Made by a program: the position numbers and the translations under genes | Source of the DNA: an uncultured Phycisphaerae bacterium | Lineage (GTDB): Bacteria; Planctomycetota; Phycisphaerae; UBA1845; Fen-1342 | Assembly: GCA_937928595.1 (NCBI GenBank) | Contig: CALGJV010000013.1 | Span: 161,693-225,692 of the forward strand | DNA: 64,000 bases | Direction: 5' to 3' | Part shown: one piece after another, positions 8,151 to 18,225 of the stretch | How the letters are laid out: each line of letters opens with the position of its first letter | Position numbering within the stretch: position 1 is the first letter of the stretch | Notes under the pieces: model-generated | What the model was told of the DNA's origin: nothing | The model's database searches: none | The model's input: only the letters and a program-made list of their open reading frames with translations

Positions 8151-10987
8151 CGGCGTGCCGCCGGCGAAACGCTGCCGCGGTGTTGGGGGTCGCGGTCCTT
8201 TTGGGCGGCGCCGGTTGCATGGAGCCGAGCGCCCGCGGCGTGGCCGTTTGGGTGGTCGATGGGGACGAGGACATCTTGGCGGACACGCCGCCCAGCAGCG
8301 AGAACGACGTCTTCTCAGCCGCGCGGGGACAGGTCCGGCTGCGAGCGGCCCTGAACGAGGTCGTGTCGCTGCAGGTTGCGTTGCGGACCTCGGCACCGCC
8401 GGCCGGGCCGTTCGACGTGCGGGTCGCGGATCTGGCCGGCCCGGGCGAGCGGCTGTCCAGCGATGCGGTCGTAAGCCGGTACCGCGTGCAGTACACGAAG
8501 GTGGCGCGGTTTCGCAGTTGGTACCCGGCGCACACCGGGCGGCCGGCTGTGTCCGGGTACTTTCCGGACGTGCTCGTGCCGTGGGATGCTCCCCGCGGCG
8601 GCGGGCCCGTGCGGTTGGCGGAGGCCCGCAACGAACTGGTCTGGATCGATCTGGCCGTGCCACCGACCGCACGCCCGGGCGTGTACCGCGGCCGACTCGA
8701 GGTCCGGCATGTCGCGGAGCGCCAACCGCAATTCGCCTGCGACCTGGTCCTCGAGGTGCTTCCGGTTGCGCTGCCGGGCCGCCACAGCCTGCCGGTCTTG
8801 TGCCGGGTCGATCCGGGCGATTTGCTCGCGATGCACCTGCGCTGGCCGCGGGCCCCGGCCGAGCAGCTCGTGCTCCTGCCGGAAGCACCGAGCCATCTGG
8901 CTGCGGTCGGGCTGGTCCGCGAGACGTTGGACCTGCTCCAGGCGCACCGCATGGATCCGCTGCTGTGGGCCTCTTTCCCGAAGTTTCAGGCCACCGACGA
9001 CCGCCGCGTCGCCGTGGACTGGGCGGCGTACGACGCGCTGGTGGCGGGCTGGCTGGACGGCAGCGCGTTTCCCGACCGGGCCCCGGTGGAGTTCTGGCCG
9101 ATCCCGGCGTCGCTCGACTACCCCGATGCCGCGCGAAACGGCGGAGTGGGGTCGCCGCGCTACGCCGGTCTGCTGGCGGCGTATCTCGCGGAGTGTCGCC
9201 GACACTTCGCCGAGCGGGGCTGGCTCGACCGGGCCGTGCTGCGGGTCTGTCCGCCCCAGCCGCTCAGCACGGGAAGCGTCGCCACGGTGCGCACGCTCAC
9301 CGAGATCGTGCGGCGGAGCGAAGCGCCGCTGGCGGTGGTGGCCCACCTGCCGGCCCGCTCGCTGGCGGGCCTGGGCTGGGTCGGCGCGCCCGCCGTCGAG
9401 CTGCCGGACGTGGCCGTGTGGGCGCCGCCCGCCATGTGGTTCGAACCGGCGGCGGTCTCCTCGGCTCGTCAACTCGGCCAGACCGCATGGCTGATGCCGG
9501 ACCGCCCGCCGTACAGCGGCGCGCTGACGATCGAAGCGCCCGCGACGGACGCCCGCGTCCTGGCGTGGCAAGCGTATCGACTCGGCGCCTCGGCCCTCTG
9601 GATTGAGGATGCCGCCCGGGCGTACAACCCCGACGACTCTGGCGACTGGTCGCGCCCGGGGGCCATGGACGGCCTCGTGCAACCGGCCGTGGACTACGGC
9701 ATCCGGGAGCGGCCGCTCGCGACCCTCCGTCTCAAGCGGCTCCGCCGCGGGGTTCAGGATTACGAGCTGCTCCGTCTGTTGGAGGAGAACGGCCGGCGGC
9801 TGCTCGCGGAAAGCCTCGTGCAGCAGGTCGTGCGGTGGGCCGGCACGGACGCCTGCCGGGACAATCTGCTGAGCGGACGCGAGTCGGGCTGGTCCCTGGA
9901 TCCGGCGGTGCTGCGGACCGCTCGGGAACTGATGCTGGCCGAATTGGCGGCGGCTCCCGGCGAGCCGCAGGCCGGCTCTGTGGCGGCGCACACGCGCTGG
10001 GCGCTGCTCATGAACCGGGCGGAGCGCGTCGCGGTCCGGGTCGAGGGCGTGCGTCTCACCCGCACCCCGGACGGACTCCGGGCCTATGTGCGGACGAGCG
10101 TGACCAACACCGCCAATCGAAGCCTCGCCGGCCGTTGGCGGCTCCCGGTCCCGCCGCCGGGATGGCGGCCGCCGGCGGAGGTGCCGGTGACAGCCGAGCC
10201 CGGCCAGCGGCAGGTCGGGCGGATGCTGGTGGACGTGAGCGGCCTCTCGTACAACACGGACGGGGTCTACCCGTTCGAACTGGCGCTGGACACGGCGGCT
10301 GTGGGCGCGTTCCCGGTCGCGGGGCGGCTGGCGGTGGCCGCGTGCCCGGTGCTGCCCCGGCCGCCGCGAGTTGATGGTCGGCTCGACGACTGGCCGCTGG
10401 CGTCGAGCAACTCGCTGGGGGATTTCCGGCTGGCGTACAGCCCGGGGGAGCCGACGGGGCTCGCGTTGCCGGCAACGCTCCCGACGCAGGCTTTCGTGGG
10501 TATGGACGCGACGACGCTGTACGTCGGCGTGCGGTGCGGGCTGCGGGCGGGCGAGCCGCCGGTCTGGCAGCCTGACAACGAGATTCCGGTGGACGGCGCC
10601 ATGCCCTGGGGGCAGGACATGGTCGAAATCCTGATCGATCCGCGGGATGTCCCGGAGGGCACGAGCGCCGACGTGTACTGTCTGCAGATCAAACCGAGCG
10701 GGCTCACGGTAACGCGGCGCGGTTGCTACACCGAGCCGCCGATGGGCCGCTTCGAAACTTGGGTTTGCCGGCCGCGGGTCGCGGTGCAGGTGACTCCGGA
10801 AGCGTGGACGGTCGAGCTGGCGCTGCCGCTGGCGGCGCTGGGGCCGGAGGCTCGCCGCCAGGCCGTGTGGGGCTTCAACGTCACGCGCCTCGACGCCCGC
10901 CGCGGCGAGTACGCGTCGTGGTCGGGCGCGCGGGGCTTTCTGTACACCCCGCACGCACTGGGCAACCTGCTGCTGCTGTGGCCGTGA
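8147..10987 (+). CDS. Lipoprotein with DUF4091-type glycosidase-like region and C-terminal CBM9-like domain
   Basis: Predicted lipoprotein of 946 residues. The N-terminus ends in a lipobox (LLGGAGC). A beta-rich N-terminal domain is followed by a TIM-barrel-like region and the typical DUF4091 ending (LRLKRLRRGVQDYELLRLLEENG). The last 200 or so residues resemble a family 9 carbohydrate-binding module (PRVDGRLDDWPLA..., then TTLYVGVRC and DMVEILIDPRD). DUF4091 proteins are usually linked to complex glycan breakdown, so an envelope-bound role in polysaccharide use is likely but the substrate is unknown. GTG 8147 overlaps the TGA of the preceding gene by four bases and starts the signal sequence, so it was chosen over longer in-frame extensions. 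Confidence 0.75.
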   Translation: MTACRRRNAAAVLGVAVLLGGAGCMEPSARGVAVWVVDGDEDILADTPPSSENDVFSAARGQVRLRAALNEVVSLQVALRTSAPPAGPFDVRVADLAGPGERLSSDAVVSRYRVQYTKVARFRSWYPAHTGRPAVSGYFPDVLVPWDAPRGGGPVRLAEARNELVWIDLAVPPTARPGVYRGRLEVRHVAERQPQFACDLVLEVLPVALPGRHSLPVLCRVDPGDLLAMHLRWPRAPAEQLVLLPEAPSHLAAVGLVRETLDLLQAHRMDPLLWASFPKFQATDDRRVAVDWAAYDALVAGWLDGSAFPDRAPVEFWPIPASLDYPDAARNGGVGSPRYAGLLAAYLAECRRHFAERGWLDRAVLRVCPPQPLSTGSVATVRTLTEIVRRSEAPLAVVAHLPARSLAGLGWVGAPAVELPDVAVWAPPAMWFEPAAVSSARQLGQTAWLMPDRPPYSGALTIEAPATDARVLAWQAYRLGASALWIEDAARAYNPDDSGDWSRPGAMDGLVQPAVDYGIRERPLATLRLKRLRRGVQDYELLRLLEENGRRLLAESLVQQVVRWAGTDACRDNLLSGRESGWSLDPAVLRTARELMLAELAAAPGEPQAGSVAAHTRWALLMNRAERVAVRVEGVRLTRTPDGLRAYVRTSVTNTANRSLAGRWRLPVPPPGWRPPAEVPVTAEPGQRQVGRMLVDVSGLSYNTDGVYPFELALDTAAVGAFPVAGRLAVAACPVLPRPPRVDGRLDDWPLASSNSLGDFRLAYSPGEPTGLALPATLPTQAFVGMDATTLYVGVRCGLRAGEPPVWQPDNEIPVDGAMPWGQDMVEILIDPRDVPEGTSADVYCLQIKPSGLTVTRRGCYTEPPMGRFETWVCRPRVAVQVTPEAWTVELALPLAALGPEARRQAVWGFNVTRLDARRGEYASWSGARGFLYTPHALGNLLLLWP

Positions 10988-11101
10988 AAATCACACGGCG
11001 CGCGGGGTTCTTTCGCCGCCGGGCGGAGGTGCTACCATGCCCGACACCGGCTCGTCGGCGCTGCGTGGCGGCCCGGCGCGGACGGGCGCGCAAGGGACCG
11101 G

Positions 11102-12580
11102 ATGATGAACCTCGATGCGGTCTTCCTCGCACGACTCCAGTTCGCCTTCACCGTCGGCTTCCACTACCTGTTTCCGCCCCTGACCATCGGCCTCGGTCTG
11201 CTGATGGTCATCATGGAAGGCCGCTTCCTGCGGACCGGCGACTACCAGTACGAGGCGATGGCCAAGTTCTGGACGAAGATCTTCGGTCTGATCTTCGCGA
11301 TGGGCGTGGCCACCGGCATCGTCATGGAGTTCCAGTTCGGCACCAACTGGGCCAGCTACTCGCGCTACGTCGGCGACATTTTCGGCGCCGCCCTCGCGGC
11401 CGAGGGCATCTTCGCGTTCTTCCTCGAGTCCGGCTTCCTGGCCGTGCTCGTCTTCGGCTGGGACAAGGTTTCGCCGCGGATGCACTTCTTCGCGACGCTG
11501 ATGGTCTCGCTCGGTTCGATCTTCTCGGCCGTTTGGATCATCGTGGCCAACTCCTGGCAGCAAACGCCGGCCGGGTTCGAGCTGGCACACCAGACGCTGG
11601 CCGACGGCAGCGTGCTCACCGTCGCCCGGCTCACGGACTTCTGGGCGGCGGTCTTCAACCGCTCGACCTTGCACCGTCTCGGCCACGTGCTCGTCGGGGC
11701 GATGATCGCGGGCGGGTTCCTCGTGCTGAGCGTCTCAAGTTACTACCTGCTCAAGGGACGGCACGTCGACTTCGCGCGTCGGAGCATCCGCATTGCGCTG
11801 CCGTTCACGCTGGTTTTCTGTCTGCTGGCGCTGGTCACCGGCGACTTTCAGGGCCGCAACGTCGCTCGTTGGCAGCCCGCCAAGCTCGCGGCCATGGAGG
11901 GGCTGTACCGCACGCAGGCGCACGCTCCGCTGCACCTGTTCGGCCTGCCTGATGACGCCGCGCAGACGGTCAAGTACGGCGTTGCCATCCCGGGGCTGCT
12001 GAGCTACATGGTCCACTTCGACGCCGCGCAGCCGGTCACCGGGCTCGACGCGTTCCCGCCCGAAGACCGCCCGCCGGTCGGCCTCACCTTCCAGTCGTTC
12101 CACCTGATGGTGGCGCTCGGGATGTTCATGATCCTGCTGACGCTGGTGGGCACGGTGCTGCTGCGGCGCGACCGGCTTTTCGGGCAGCGCTGGCTGCTGC
12201 GGCTGCTCGTCGTCGCGATCGTAGCGCCCATGGCCGCCAACCAGCTCGGCTGGATCGCCGCTGAGGTCGGCCGCCAGCCCTGGATTGTCTACCCCAATCC
12301 CGACGTTCCGGGCAGCGGGCTGCGCACGACCGAGGCCAGCTCGCGCGCCGTCGACGCCGCCGAGGTGCTGTCCTCGATGATCCTCATGGGGATCGTCTAC
12401 GCCGCCCTGCTGGTGACCTGGCTGTACGTGCTGGACAAGAAGATCAAGGCCGGGCCCGAGTCGCCCGAGGAGCTCGCGGCCGCGGCCGCGCGGCGCACCG
12501 GGGGCTGGGTGCAGGCCGCGACGGTCCTGCCGGGACGCGCAGATTCGTTGACGGACGCGCCGCCGCGCGAGCGGCGCTAG
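11102..12580 (+). CDS. cydA: Cytochrome bd-type quinol oxidase subunit I
   Basis: Membrane subunit of cytochrome bd oxidase, which carries the haems and reduces oxygen with quinol electrons. The 492-residue protein has the haem ligands expected from E. coli: His21 (TVGFHYLF), His191 (STLHRLGHVLVGAM) and Met336 (SFHLMVALGMF). The proton-path glutamates are in AEGIFAFFLESGF. The Q loop is short and begins GRNVARWQPAKLAAMEGLY, as in the cyanide-insensitive (CIO) type rather than the long-loop E. coli type. It is followed by cydB. The start is ATG 11102 or ATG 11105; they cannot be told apart. Confidence 0.95.
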   Translation: MMNLDAVFLARLQFAFTVGFHYLFPPLTIGLGLLMVIMEGRFLRTGDYQYEAMAKFWTKIFGLIFAMGVATGIVMEFQFGTNWASYSRYVGDIFGAALAAEGIFAFFLESGFLAVLVFGWDKVSPRMHFFATLMVSLGSIFSAVWIIVANSWQQTPAGFELAHQTLADGSVLTVARLTDFWAAVFNRSTLHRLGHVLVGAMIAGGFLVLSVSSYYLLKGRHVDFARRSIRIALPFTLVFCLLALVTGDFQGRNVARWQPAKLAAMEGLYRTQAHAPLHLFGLPDDAAQTVKYGVAIPGLLSYMVHFDAAQPVTGLDAFPPEDRPPVGLTFQSFHLMVALGMFMILLTLVGTVLLRRDRLFGQRWLLRLLVVAIVAPMAANQLGWIAAEVGRQPWIVYPNPDVPGSGLRTTEASSRAVDAAEVLSSMILMGIVYAALLVTWLYVLDKKIKAGPESPEELAAAAARRTGGWVQAATVLPGRADSLTDAPPRERR

Positions 12581-12607
12581 GCCCGCGTGGGTGTGGAGCT
12601 GCCGCCG

Positions 12608-13642
12608 ATGGAAATCCCGTTTCTGAACCTGTTGTGGTTCATCCTGCTGGGTGTGCTGCTGGCGGGCTACGCCATCCTGGACGGGTTCGACCTGGGCGTG
12701 GGCATCCTGCACCTCGGCGCCCGGGGCGACCGCGAGCGGCGGATCTTCATGAACTCGATCGGCCCGCTGTGGGACGGCAACGAGGTGTGGCTCGTGACGT
12801 TCGGCGGGGCGCTGTTCGCGGCGTTCCCGACGGTGTACGCCAGCGCGTTTTCGGCGTTTTATCTCGCGTTCTGGTTGCTGCTGTTCGCGCTGATCGGTCG
12901 GGCCGTGGCGATGGAGTTCCGCAGCAAGCTCGAAGCGCCCGGCTGGCGGGGCTTCTTCGACGTGGTGTTCTGCGGGGCCAGCACGCTGGCGACGCTGCTG
13001 TTCGGGGTCGCGGTCGGCTCGACGATGAGCGGGCTGAAGATCGGGCCGGACCTGGAATACCAGGGCACGTTCCTGGATCTGCTGAACCTGCACAACCCGT
13101 TTCCGCTGATCACGGGCCTGTTCGCCGTGAGCCTGTTCGCCATGCACGGCGCGATCTACCTGTACCTGAAGACGGACGGCGAGCTTCAGCAGCGCATCCA
13201 CGGCTGGATGTGGACGGCGTTCGGCCTGTTTCTGATCATGTATCTGTTCACGACGATCTATGCGCTGGTGAACGTCCCGGCGGCGACGGCCAATTTCCGG
13301 CAGTACCCCTGGTGCTGGCTGGTCGTGCTGCTGAACATCCTGGCGATCGCGAACATTCCCCGCGCGATCCATCAGAACCGTCCCGTCTACGCGTTTCTGT
13401 CGTCGTGCGCCTGCATCGCGGCGTTCGTGTTCCTGTTCGGCGTCGCCCTGTTTCCCAACCTCGTCGTCTCGAGCATCGACCCGGCCTACAGCCTGAACAT
13501 CGTGAATGCCGCGTCGTCGCCCAAGACGCTCGGCATCATGGCGATCATCGCCGCCATCGGCATGCCCTTCGTCCTGACGTACACCGTGATCATCTACTGG
13601 ACCTTCCGCGGCAAGGTGGAGCTGGGCAAGTTCAGCTACTGA
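12608..13642 (+). CDS. cydB: Cytochrome bd-type quinol oxidase subunit II
   Basis: Partner membrane subunit of CydA. The protein has 344 residues, several hydrophobic helices, the family signature LLAGYAILDGFDLGVGILHL near the N-terminus, and GPLWDGNEVWLVTFGGALFAAFP about 45 residues later. ATG 12608 was chosen over the in-frame GTG at 12587 because GGAG lies nine bases before it and it matches the usual CydB start. It begins 27 bases after cydA, so the two form an operon. No cydX-like small gene or cydCD transporter is visible here. Confidence 0.95.
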   Translation: MEIPFLNLLWFILLGVLLAGYAILDGFDLGVGILHLGARGDRERRIFMNSIGPLWDGNEVWLVTFGGALFAAFPTVYASAFSAFYLAFWLLLFALIGRAVAMEFRSKLEAPGWRGFFDVVFCGASTLATLLFGVAVGSTMSGLKIGPDLEYQGTFLDLLNLHNPFPLITGLFAVSLFAMHGAIYLYLKTDGELQQRIHGWMWTAFGLFLIMYLFTTIYALVNVPAATANFRQYPWCWLVVLLNILAIANIPRAIHQNRPVYAFLSSCACIAAFVFLFGVALFPNLVVSSIDPAYSLNIVNAASSPKTLGIMAIIAAIGMPFVLTYTVIIYWTFRGKVELGKFSY

Positions 13643-13734
13643 GGATCCGCGGCACGCGCCCACCGGCGACGCGCCCGCCGCCGCGGCCGGAGTGGAGCGC
13701 GGCGCGCCGCGCCGCCGCAAGAGGCAGGGCCACC

Positions 13735-14064
13735 ATGAACATCCCGGTCACGACCACGTTCACCATCGAGGGCTACCGCATCACGCGCTACTTCGGCATC
13801 GTGCGCGGGATCATCGTGCGGGCCCCCACGATTCCGCAGCGCATGCTCGGCGGCCTCAAGTCGATCATCGGCGGCCGCGTCGGCGCGTTCACCGACATGT
13901 GCGAGCAGGCCCGCCAGCAGGCCTACGACCTGCTCATCGACCATGCGGTCGCGATCGGCGCGAACGCGATCGTCGGCCTGCGGTACGACGCGTCCGACCT
14001 CGGCCCGGGCGGCACCGAGGTGCTGTGCTACGGAACGGCCGTGCAGATCGAGCCGGAACGCTGA
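13735..14064 (+). CDS. YbjQ/DUF74 family protein (putative heavy-metal-binding)
   Basis: Small protein of 109 residues matching the YbjQ (UPF0145) family: TTFTIEGYRITRYFGIVRGI at the start, a central segment with multiple Gln/Arg, and the typical GANAIVGLRYDASDL and EVLCYGTAVQIEP ending. The family forms homo-oligomers and is annotated as heavy-metal-binding on limited evidence; the function is unknown. It lies 92 bases after cydB in the same orientation. A link to the oxidase is possible but not supported by sequence. Confidence 0.85.
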   Translation: MNIPVTTTFTIEGYRITRYFGIVRGIIVRAPTIPQRMLGGLKSIIGGRVGAFTDMCEQARQQAYDLLIDHAVAIGANAIVGLRYDASDLGPGGTEVLCYGTAVQIEPER

Positions 14065-14100
14065 GCCGCCGCCCGCTGAGCGCGGCCGCGTCGGGGCGGT

Positions 14101-14697
14101 TCATGTACCGTCCCGACGTCGGCGCCGCACCGGACCCGCGTCGAACGGCGCCGCCAGCGGCGGCAGCCGCCGCAGCGCCCGGTAGCGCTCGATGAACCAC
14201 TCCGGGTCGCGCCGGTACTCGGCGATGATGCGCCAGGTGTACGGCCGCCCGCACTCCGGGCAACGGTAGTGGTCGGGCAGGCCGCTGAGGTTGTAGCCGC
14301 AGAAGATGCAGAAGGGCTCGCGTCGCGCCCGCGCCGCCCGCCGCACGACGTAGCCCGCCAGCGTCAGGGCCACCGCCCCCATGAAGACCGCCAGCTTCGC
14401 CCCCACCAGCACGAACGGGTTGAACACGCTCGGCCAGCGCCAGGCCGGGATGGCGCACAGCAGGAGCAGCAGAGCCGGAGACAGGAACACCCAGCGCCAG
14501 CCCACGTACCGCCGCATGTCCTCCCAGCCGGGCCGCCACCAGCGGATGTCCTCGTGCACGGTGGGCGACAACTGGCTCGGCGTCGCCAGCACCGCCGTCG
14601 GCCGGGCCTCGTCGAGCGGCCGCTGCGATTGCTCAAGCAGCCGCAGCCACTCGGCTTCGAGCGATTCCGGCGGCGGGATGGGGTCGGCGGGCGGCAT
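14101..14697 (-). CDS. Zinc-ribbon membrane protein of unknown function
   Basis: Protein of 198 residues. It starts with an acidic, Pro-rich cytoplasmic segment, followed by two hydrophobic segments (about residues 70-90 and 95-120). A zinc ribbon follows (CIFCGYNLSGLP...YRCPECGRPY) with two CxxC pairs, then a basic tail. This ribbon is common in planctomycete proteins of unknown role. It starts 18 bases after the stop of the upstream secreted barrel protein, so both are probably transcribed together. It is convergent with the YbjQ-type gene. Confidence 0.75.
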   Translation of the reverse strand: MPPADPIPPPESLEAEWLRLLEQSQRPLDEARPTAVLATPSQLSPTVHEDIRWWRPGWEDMRRYVGWRWVFLSPALLLLLCAIPAWRWPSVFNPFVLVGAKLAVFMGAVALTLAGYVVRRAARARREPFCIFCGYNLSGLPDHYRCPECGRPYTWRIIAEYRRDPEWFIERYRALRRLPPLAAPFDAGPVRRRRRDGT

Positions 14698-14715
14698 GCG
14701 CGGGTCCCGGCGGGC

Positions 14716-15996
14716 TCAGCGGTCGCTGGGCGGCGCCGGCGCGGTCGTGGGCGGCAGGGCTGCGGTGGAAGCCGCGATGTCCGGGTAGGCCGCCTGGAGC
14801 GCGAGCAGGGCGTAGGCCGTCGTGAGCGCGGGCAGGCCCTCCATCCAGCGGTCGGCCTCGTTCACCCAGCTCCCGTCGTCGCGCTGCATTCCGGCGAGCT
14901 GCGCCACCAGCTCCCGCCGCCAGTCGTGCTCGCGGCCGGCGGCGTCGCGCACGACCGGCTCGCCCCAGGCGGCCAGCGCGCGGGCGAAGACGTGGTAGTA
15001 ATAGAACAGCCCCTGGCGCGACCGGGCTTCCGGCATGTTCGGGTTGTATTCGAGCGTCCAGTGGCGGCGGATCCAGTCCAGCGCCGCCTTTACGCGCGGA
15101 TCGTCGCGCGTGAGGCCCGCGTACAGCAGGCTCTTGAACCCCGCGTACGTCATCGAGCCGTAGCAGCGCAGCTCCACGCGGCCGTCCACGTCGACCGTTT
15201 CGGCCTTGCTCTCGCCCGCGCCGACCGGCGAGTAGATGAACCCGCCCTGCGAGGAGCCCTGCGCGAACGGCTGGTCGTTCGTCTCGCCGAGCATCTGGCA
15301 GCGCTGGATGAACACGAGCGCCCGCCGGTACGCGGGGTCGTCGGGCGGCAGCCCGCTGTCGCGCAGCGCTTCGAGCATCATCTGGGTGTTCGACAGGTCC
15401 GGCCGCTTGTGCTGGCCGTAGCCGGCGCCGCCGTAGAACGGATCGGCGGGGGTCTTGCCCTCGCCCTCGTCCCATTGGTTTTCGATCAGGAACCGGCGCA
15501 CCCGCGCCGCCGTCTCGTCATGGGCCGGATCGCGGACGGCCGCGAGCATCGAGAGCGCGACGCTGCTCTCGTAGTTCTTGAGCAGTCCCTCGGCCGAGTA
15601 GATGCCGCCGTCGTCGCGCCGCGCGCGCAGCACGAACTCGACGCCGCGCTGCACGCCTCGGTGCCGCGGGCCGACGGTCGGAGCCTGGGCGAGGGCCTTC
15701 ACGGCGAGGCCGGCCACGCCGGGCCCGGCCTGCGCGCCCCAGCCGCCGTCGGCTTCCTGCGCACTCAGCAGGTACTGCGCCCCGCGCGCGATCAGCTGCG
15801 CGGCCACGGCGCGGTCGCGCGCCGCGTCGGCCCCCTCTGACGCCGCACGAATGGGCATCGTCGCGGGCGCTGACGCCGGCCGCGACGTCTGCGCCGCGGC
15901 GGGCGGGGCCGGCGCGGCGAGCAGAGCCGCGACCGGCAGCAGGGCGCCGGTGCACGCGAAGCGGAACGTCGGCGGACGGGTGAGGGCGGCACGCAT
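14716..15996 (-). CDS. Secreted prenyltransferase/squalene-oxidase-like alpha/alpha-barrel protein
   Basis: Protein of 426 residues with a signal peptide (FACTGALLPVAALLAAPAPPAAAQ). The body has repeated helical motifs with short glycine-rich strands: LLSAQEADGGWG, VLRARRDDGGIYS, GMQRDDGSWVNEADRW. These are QW-like repeats of the terpene cyclase/prenyltransferase alpha/alpha-toroid fold. Conserved catalytic DxDD or zinc residues of the enzymes were not identified, so an enzyme activity is not claimed; many planctomycete members are uncharacterised. ATG 15996 was chosen because AAGGAGAGG lies just upstream and it begins the signal peptide. Confidence 0.75.
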   Translation of the reverse strand: MRAALTRPPTFRFACTGALLPVAALLAAPAPPAAAQTSRPASAPATMPIRAASEGADAARDRAVAAQLIARGAQYLLSAQEADGGWGAQAGPGVAGLAVKALAQAPTVGPRHRGVQRGVEFVLRARRDDGGIYSAEGLLKNYESSVALSMLAAVRDPAHDETAARVRRFLIENQWDEGEGKTPADPFYGGAGYGQHKRPDLSNTQMMLEALRDSGLPPDDPAYRRALVFIQRCQMLGETNDQPFAQGSSQGGFIYSPVGAGESKAETVDVDGRVELRCYGSMTYAGFKSLLYAGLTRDDPRVKAALDWIRRHWTLEYNPNMPEARSRQGLFYYYHVFARALAAWGEPVVRDAAGREHDWRRELVAQLAGMQRDDGSWVNEADRWMEGLPALTTAYALLALQAAYPDIAASTAALPPTTAPAPPSDR

Positions 15997-16176
15997 GACC
16001 TCTCCTTGAACCCGGTGCGGGGCGCGGGACCGGCGCAGGCCGCCCGGAGCGCTCCAGGGCGGCTCGTCGGCGCGCCGTCGGTCGGCCCCGGCCGCGTGGA
16101 ATCTACGCGGAGCGCCGCCCGGCGTCACGCCCCGCGGGGGCGAACCGCGTCGTCCCCCGCGTGCCGCCGCCGGCGC

Positions 16177-16551
16177 TCAGTCGTAGCCGAGGTCCGCGAG
16201 CCGGTCTTCATCAAGCCCGAAATGGTGGCCGATCTCGTGCAGCACGGTGATGCGAATCTCGTCCACCAGTTCCGCGCGGCTGTCGCACATCTCGCACAGG
16301 TTGTCGCGGAAGATCAGCACGCGGTCGGGCATCGGCAGCGGCGCCAGGTCCGGCCCTTTCTCGTCCAGCGGCACGCCGACGTACAGCCCGAGGATGTCAT
16401 CCGGCACGTCGTACTCGCGCATGAGCTTCGCGTCCGGCCGGCCGCGCACCTCCACGATGACGTTTTCGAGGTAGGGGCGGAACTCGTCCGGGATGGAGTC
16501 GAGGGCCTCTTCCACCGCCCGGTCGAAGTTCGCGTGCGAGATCGCTATCAT
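16177..16551 (-). CDS. Zincin-like metallopeptidase family protein (DUF1025 type)
   Basis: Protein of 124 residues of the small bacterial zincin family (PF06262). It shows the N-terminal FDRAVEEALDSIPDEF, the central VPDDILGLYVGVPL, RVLIFRDNLCEMC, and the zinc-binding HEIGHHFGLDEDRL near the C-terminus (HExxH with a following Asp/Glu). Whether these proteins cleave peptides is not well established. ATG 16551 was chosen because GGAGGTGA stands eight bases before it; longer in-frame versions lack support. It is divergent from sppA. Confidence 0.88.
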   Translation of the reverse strand: MIAISHANFDRAVEEALDSIPDEFRPYLENVIVEVRGRPDAKLMREYDVPDDILGLYVGVPLDEKGPDLAPLPMPDRVLIFRDNLCEMCDSRAELVDEIRITVLHEIGHHFGLDEDRLADLGYD

Positions 16552-16625
16552 CGCGGAGTCACCTCCGGAGCCGTACCCGGCAGCAGTATAGCGCGGCGCC
16601 GAGGTTGCACCAAACGGGAGCCGGC

Positions 16626-17630
16626 ATGTTGTCGCGCCGCCACATGCGAACGTTCGCACTCGGGGCCGTGCTGTGGTCCGTCGTCGCCGGCTGCGGCCCG
16701 ACGTCCTTCGTCATCACCCCGATCCCGGCCGAGCAGGCCCTGCGCGAGCAGGTGGTGCTGCGGGAGAGCCCGCTGGCGACCCGCAAGATCGCCCTGGTCG
16801 ACGTGGACGGCGTGCTCCGCAACGCCCGGTCCACGTCCGTGTTCGGCGTCAGCGGCGAGAACCCGGTGTCCGTCTTCAGCGAGAAGCTGGCGGCGGCCGC
16901 CGCGGACCGCGACGTGCGGGCCGTGGTGGTGCGGATCAACTCGCCCGGTGGGTCGGTGACGGCCAGCGACCTGATGTACCAGGAGCTCGTGCGGTTCCGG
17001 GCACGCACCGGCAAGCCGGTCGTCGCGGCCCTGCTCGATGTGGCGGCGTCCGGCGGCTACTACGTCGCGTGCGCGGCCGACCGGATCTGCGCGCAGCCGA
17101 CCACGGTCACCGGCAGCATCGGCGTGATCATGATCGCGCCCGAGTTCTCCGGCACGATGCAGAAACTCGGCATCGCCATGAACGTGATCAAGAGCGGCAC
17201 GCTCAAGGACGCGGGTTCGCCGTTCCGCACCATGTCCGAGCAGGACCGGGCGGTCTTCGAGCGGCTGATCGACGGGATGTACGTCCGGTTCCTCGAGGTG
17301 GTCGGGCGGTCGCGCACCGCACTGCCGGCGGAGCGCATCCGGGAGCTGGCCGACGGGCGGGTGTATCTCGGGCCGGAGGCCCGCGCGCTGGGCCTGGTGG
17401 ACGAGGTCGGCACGCTGCCCGACGCGATCGCCGCCGCCAAGCGCGCCGCCGGCCTCGAGCGCACCCCGGTGCGCGTCGTGCAATACGCCCGCCCGCTGGC
17501 CTGGCGCCCGAACATCTACGCCGAGGCGCCGGCCGGACCGACCTCGGTGAACGTGGTGAACGTCGAGCTGCCGGACTGGCTGGCGAGCCCGGCGCCGCAG
17601 ATGATGTACCTGTGGGCGCCCGGGTGGTGA
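16626..17630 (+). CDS. sppA: Signal peptide peptidase SppA-type serine protease
   Basis: Membrane-bound protease that degrades cleaved signal peptides. The 334-residue protein has an N-terminal hydrophobic segment with a possible lipobox (SVVAGC). The SppA core includes VRINSPGGSVTASDLMYQEL, the nucleophile Ser142 in DVAASGGYYVACAAD, and the general base Lys194 in SGTLKDAGSPFR. The Ser-Lys spacing of 52 residues equals that of Bacillus subtilis SppA as I recall it (S147/K199). Short single-core form, not the duplicated E. coli form. Start ATG 16626 has GGGAG six bases upstream. It is followed seven bases later by pabA. Confidence 0.92.
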   Translation: MLSRRHMRTFALGAVLWSVVAGCGPTSFVITPIPAEQALREQVVLRESPLATRKIALVDVDGVLRNARSTSVFGVSGENPVSVFSEKLAAAAADRDVRAVVVRINSPGGSVTASDLMYQELVRFRARTGKPVVAALLDVAASGGYYVACAADRICAQPTTVTGSIGVIMIAPEFSGTMQKLGIAMNVIKSGTLKDAGSPFRTMSEQDRAVFERLIDGMYVRFLEVVGRSRTALPAERIRELADGRVYLGPEARALGLVDEVGTLPDAIAAAKRAAGLERTPVRVVQYARPLAWRPNIYAEAPAGPTSVNVVNVELPDWLASPAPQMMYLWAPGW

Positions 17631-17637
17631 GGCTGCG

Positions 17638-18216
<579 letters not shown>

Positions 18217-18225
18217 GGATACGTC

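Noticed and set aside
8315..10954. 879-residue minus-strand open frame
   Set aside because: Shadow of the DUF4091-type lipoprotein gene, which has family motifs, a lipobox and a coupled start.
14070..14099. GC-rich inverted repeat between convergent genes as a terminator
   Set aside because: The CCGCCC/GGGCGG arms are short and no T-run follows; such pairs are frequent by chance in this GC-rich DNA.
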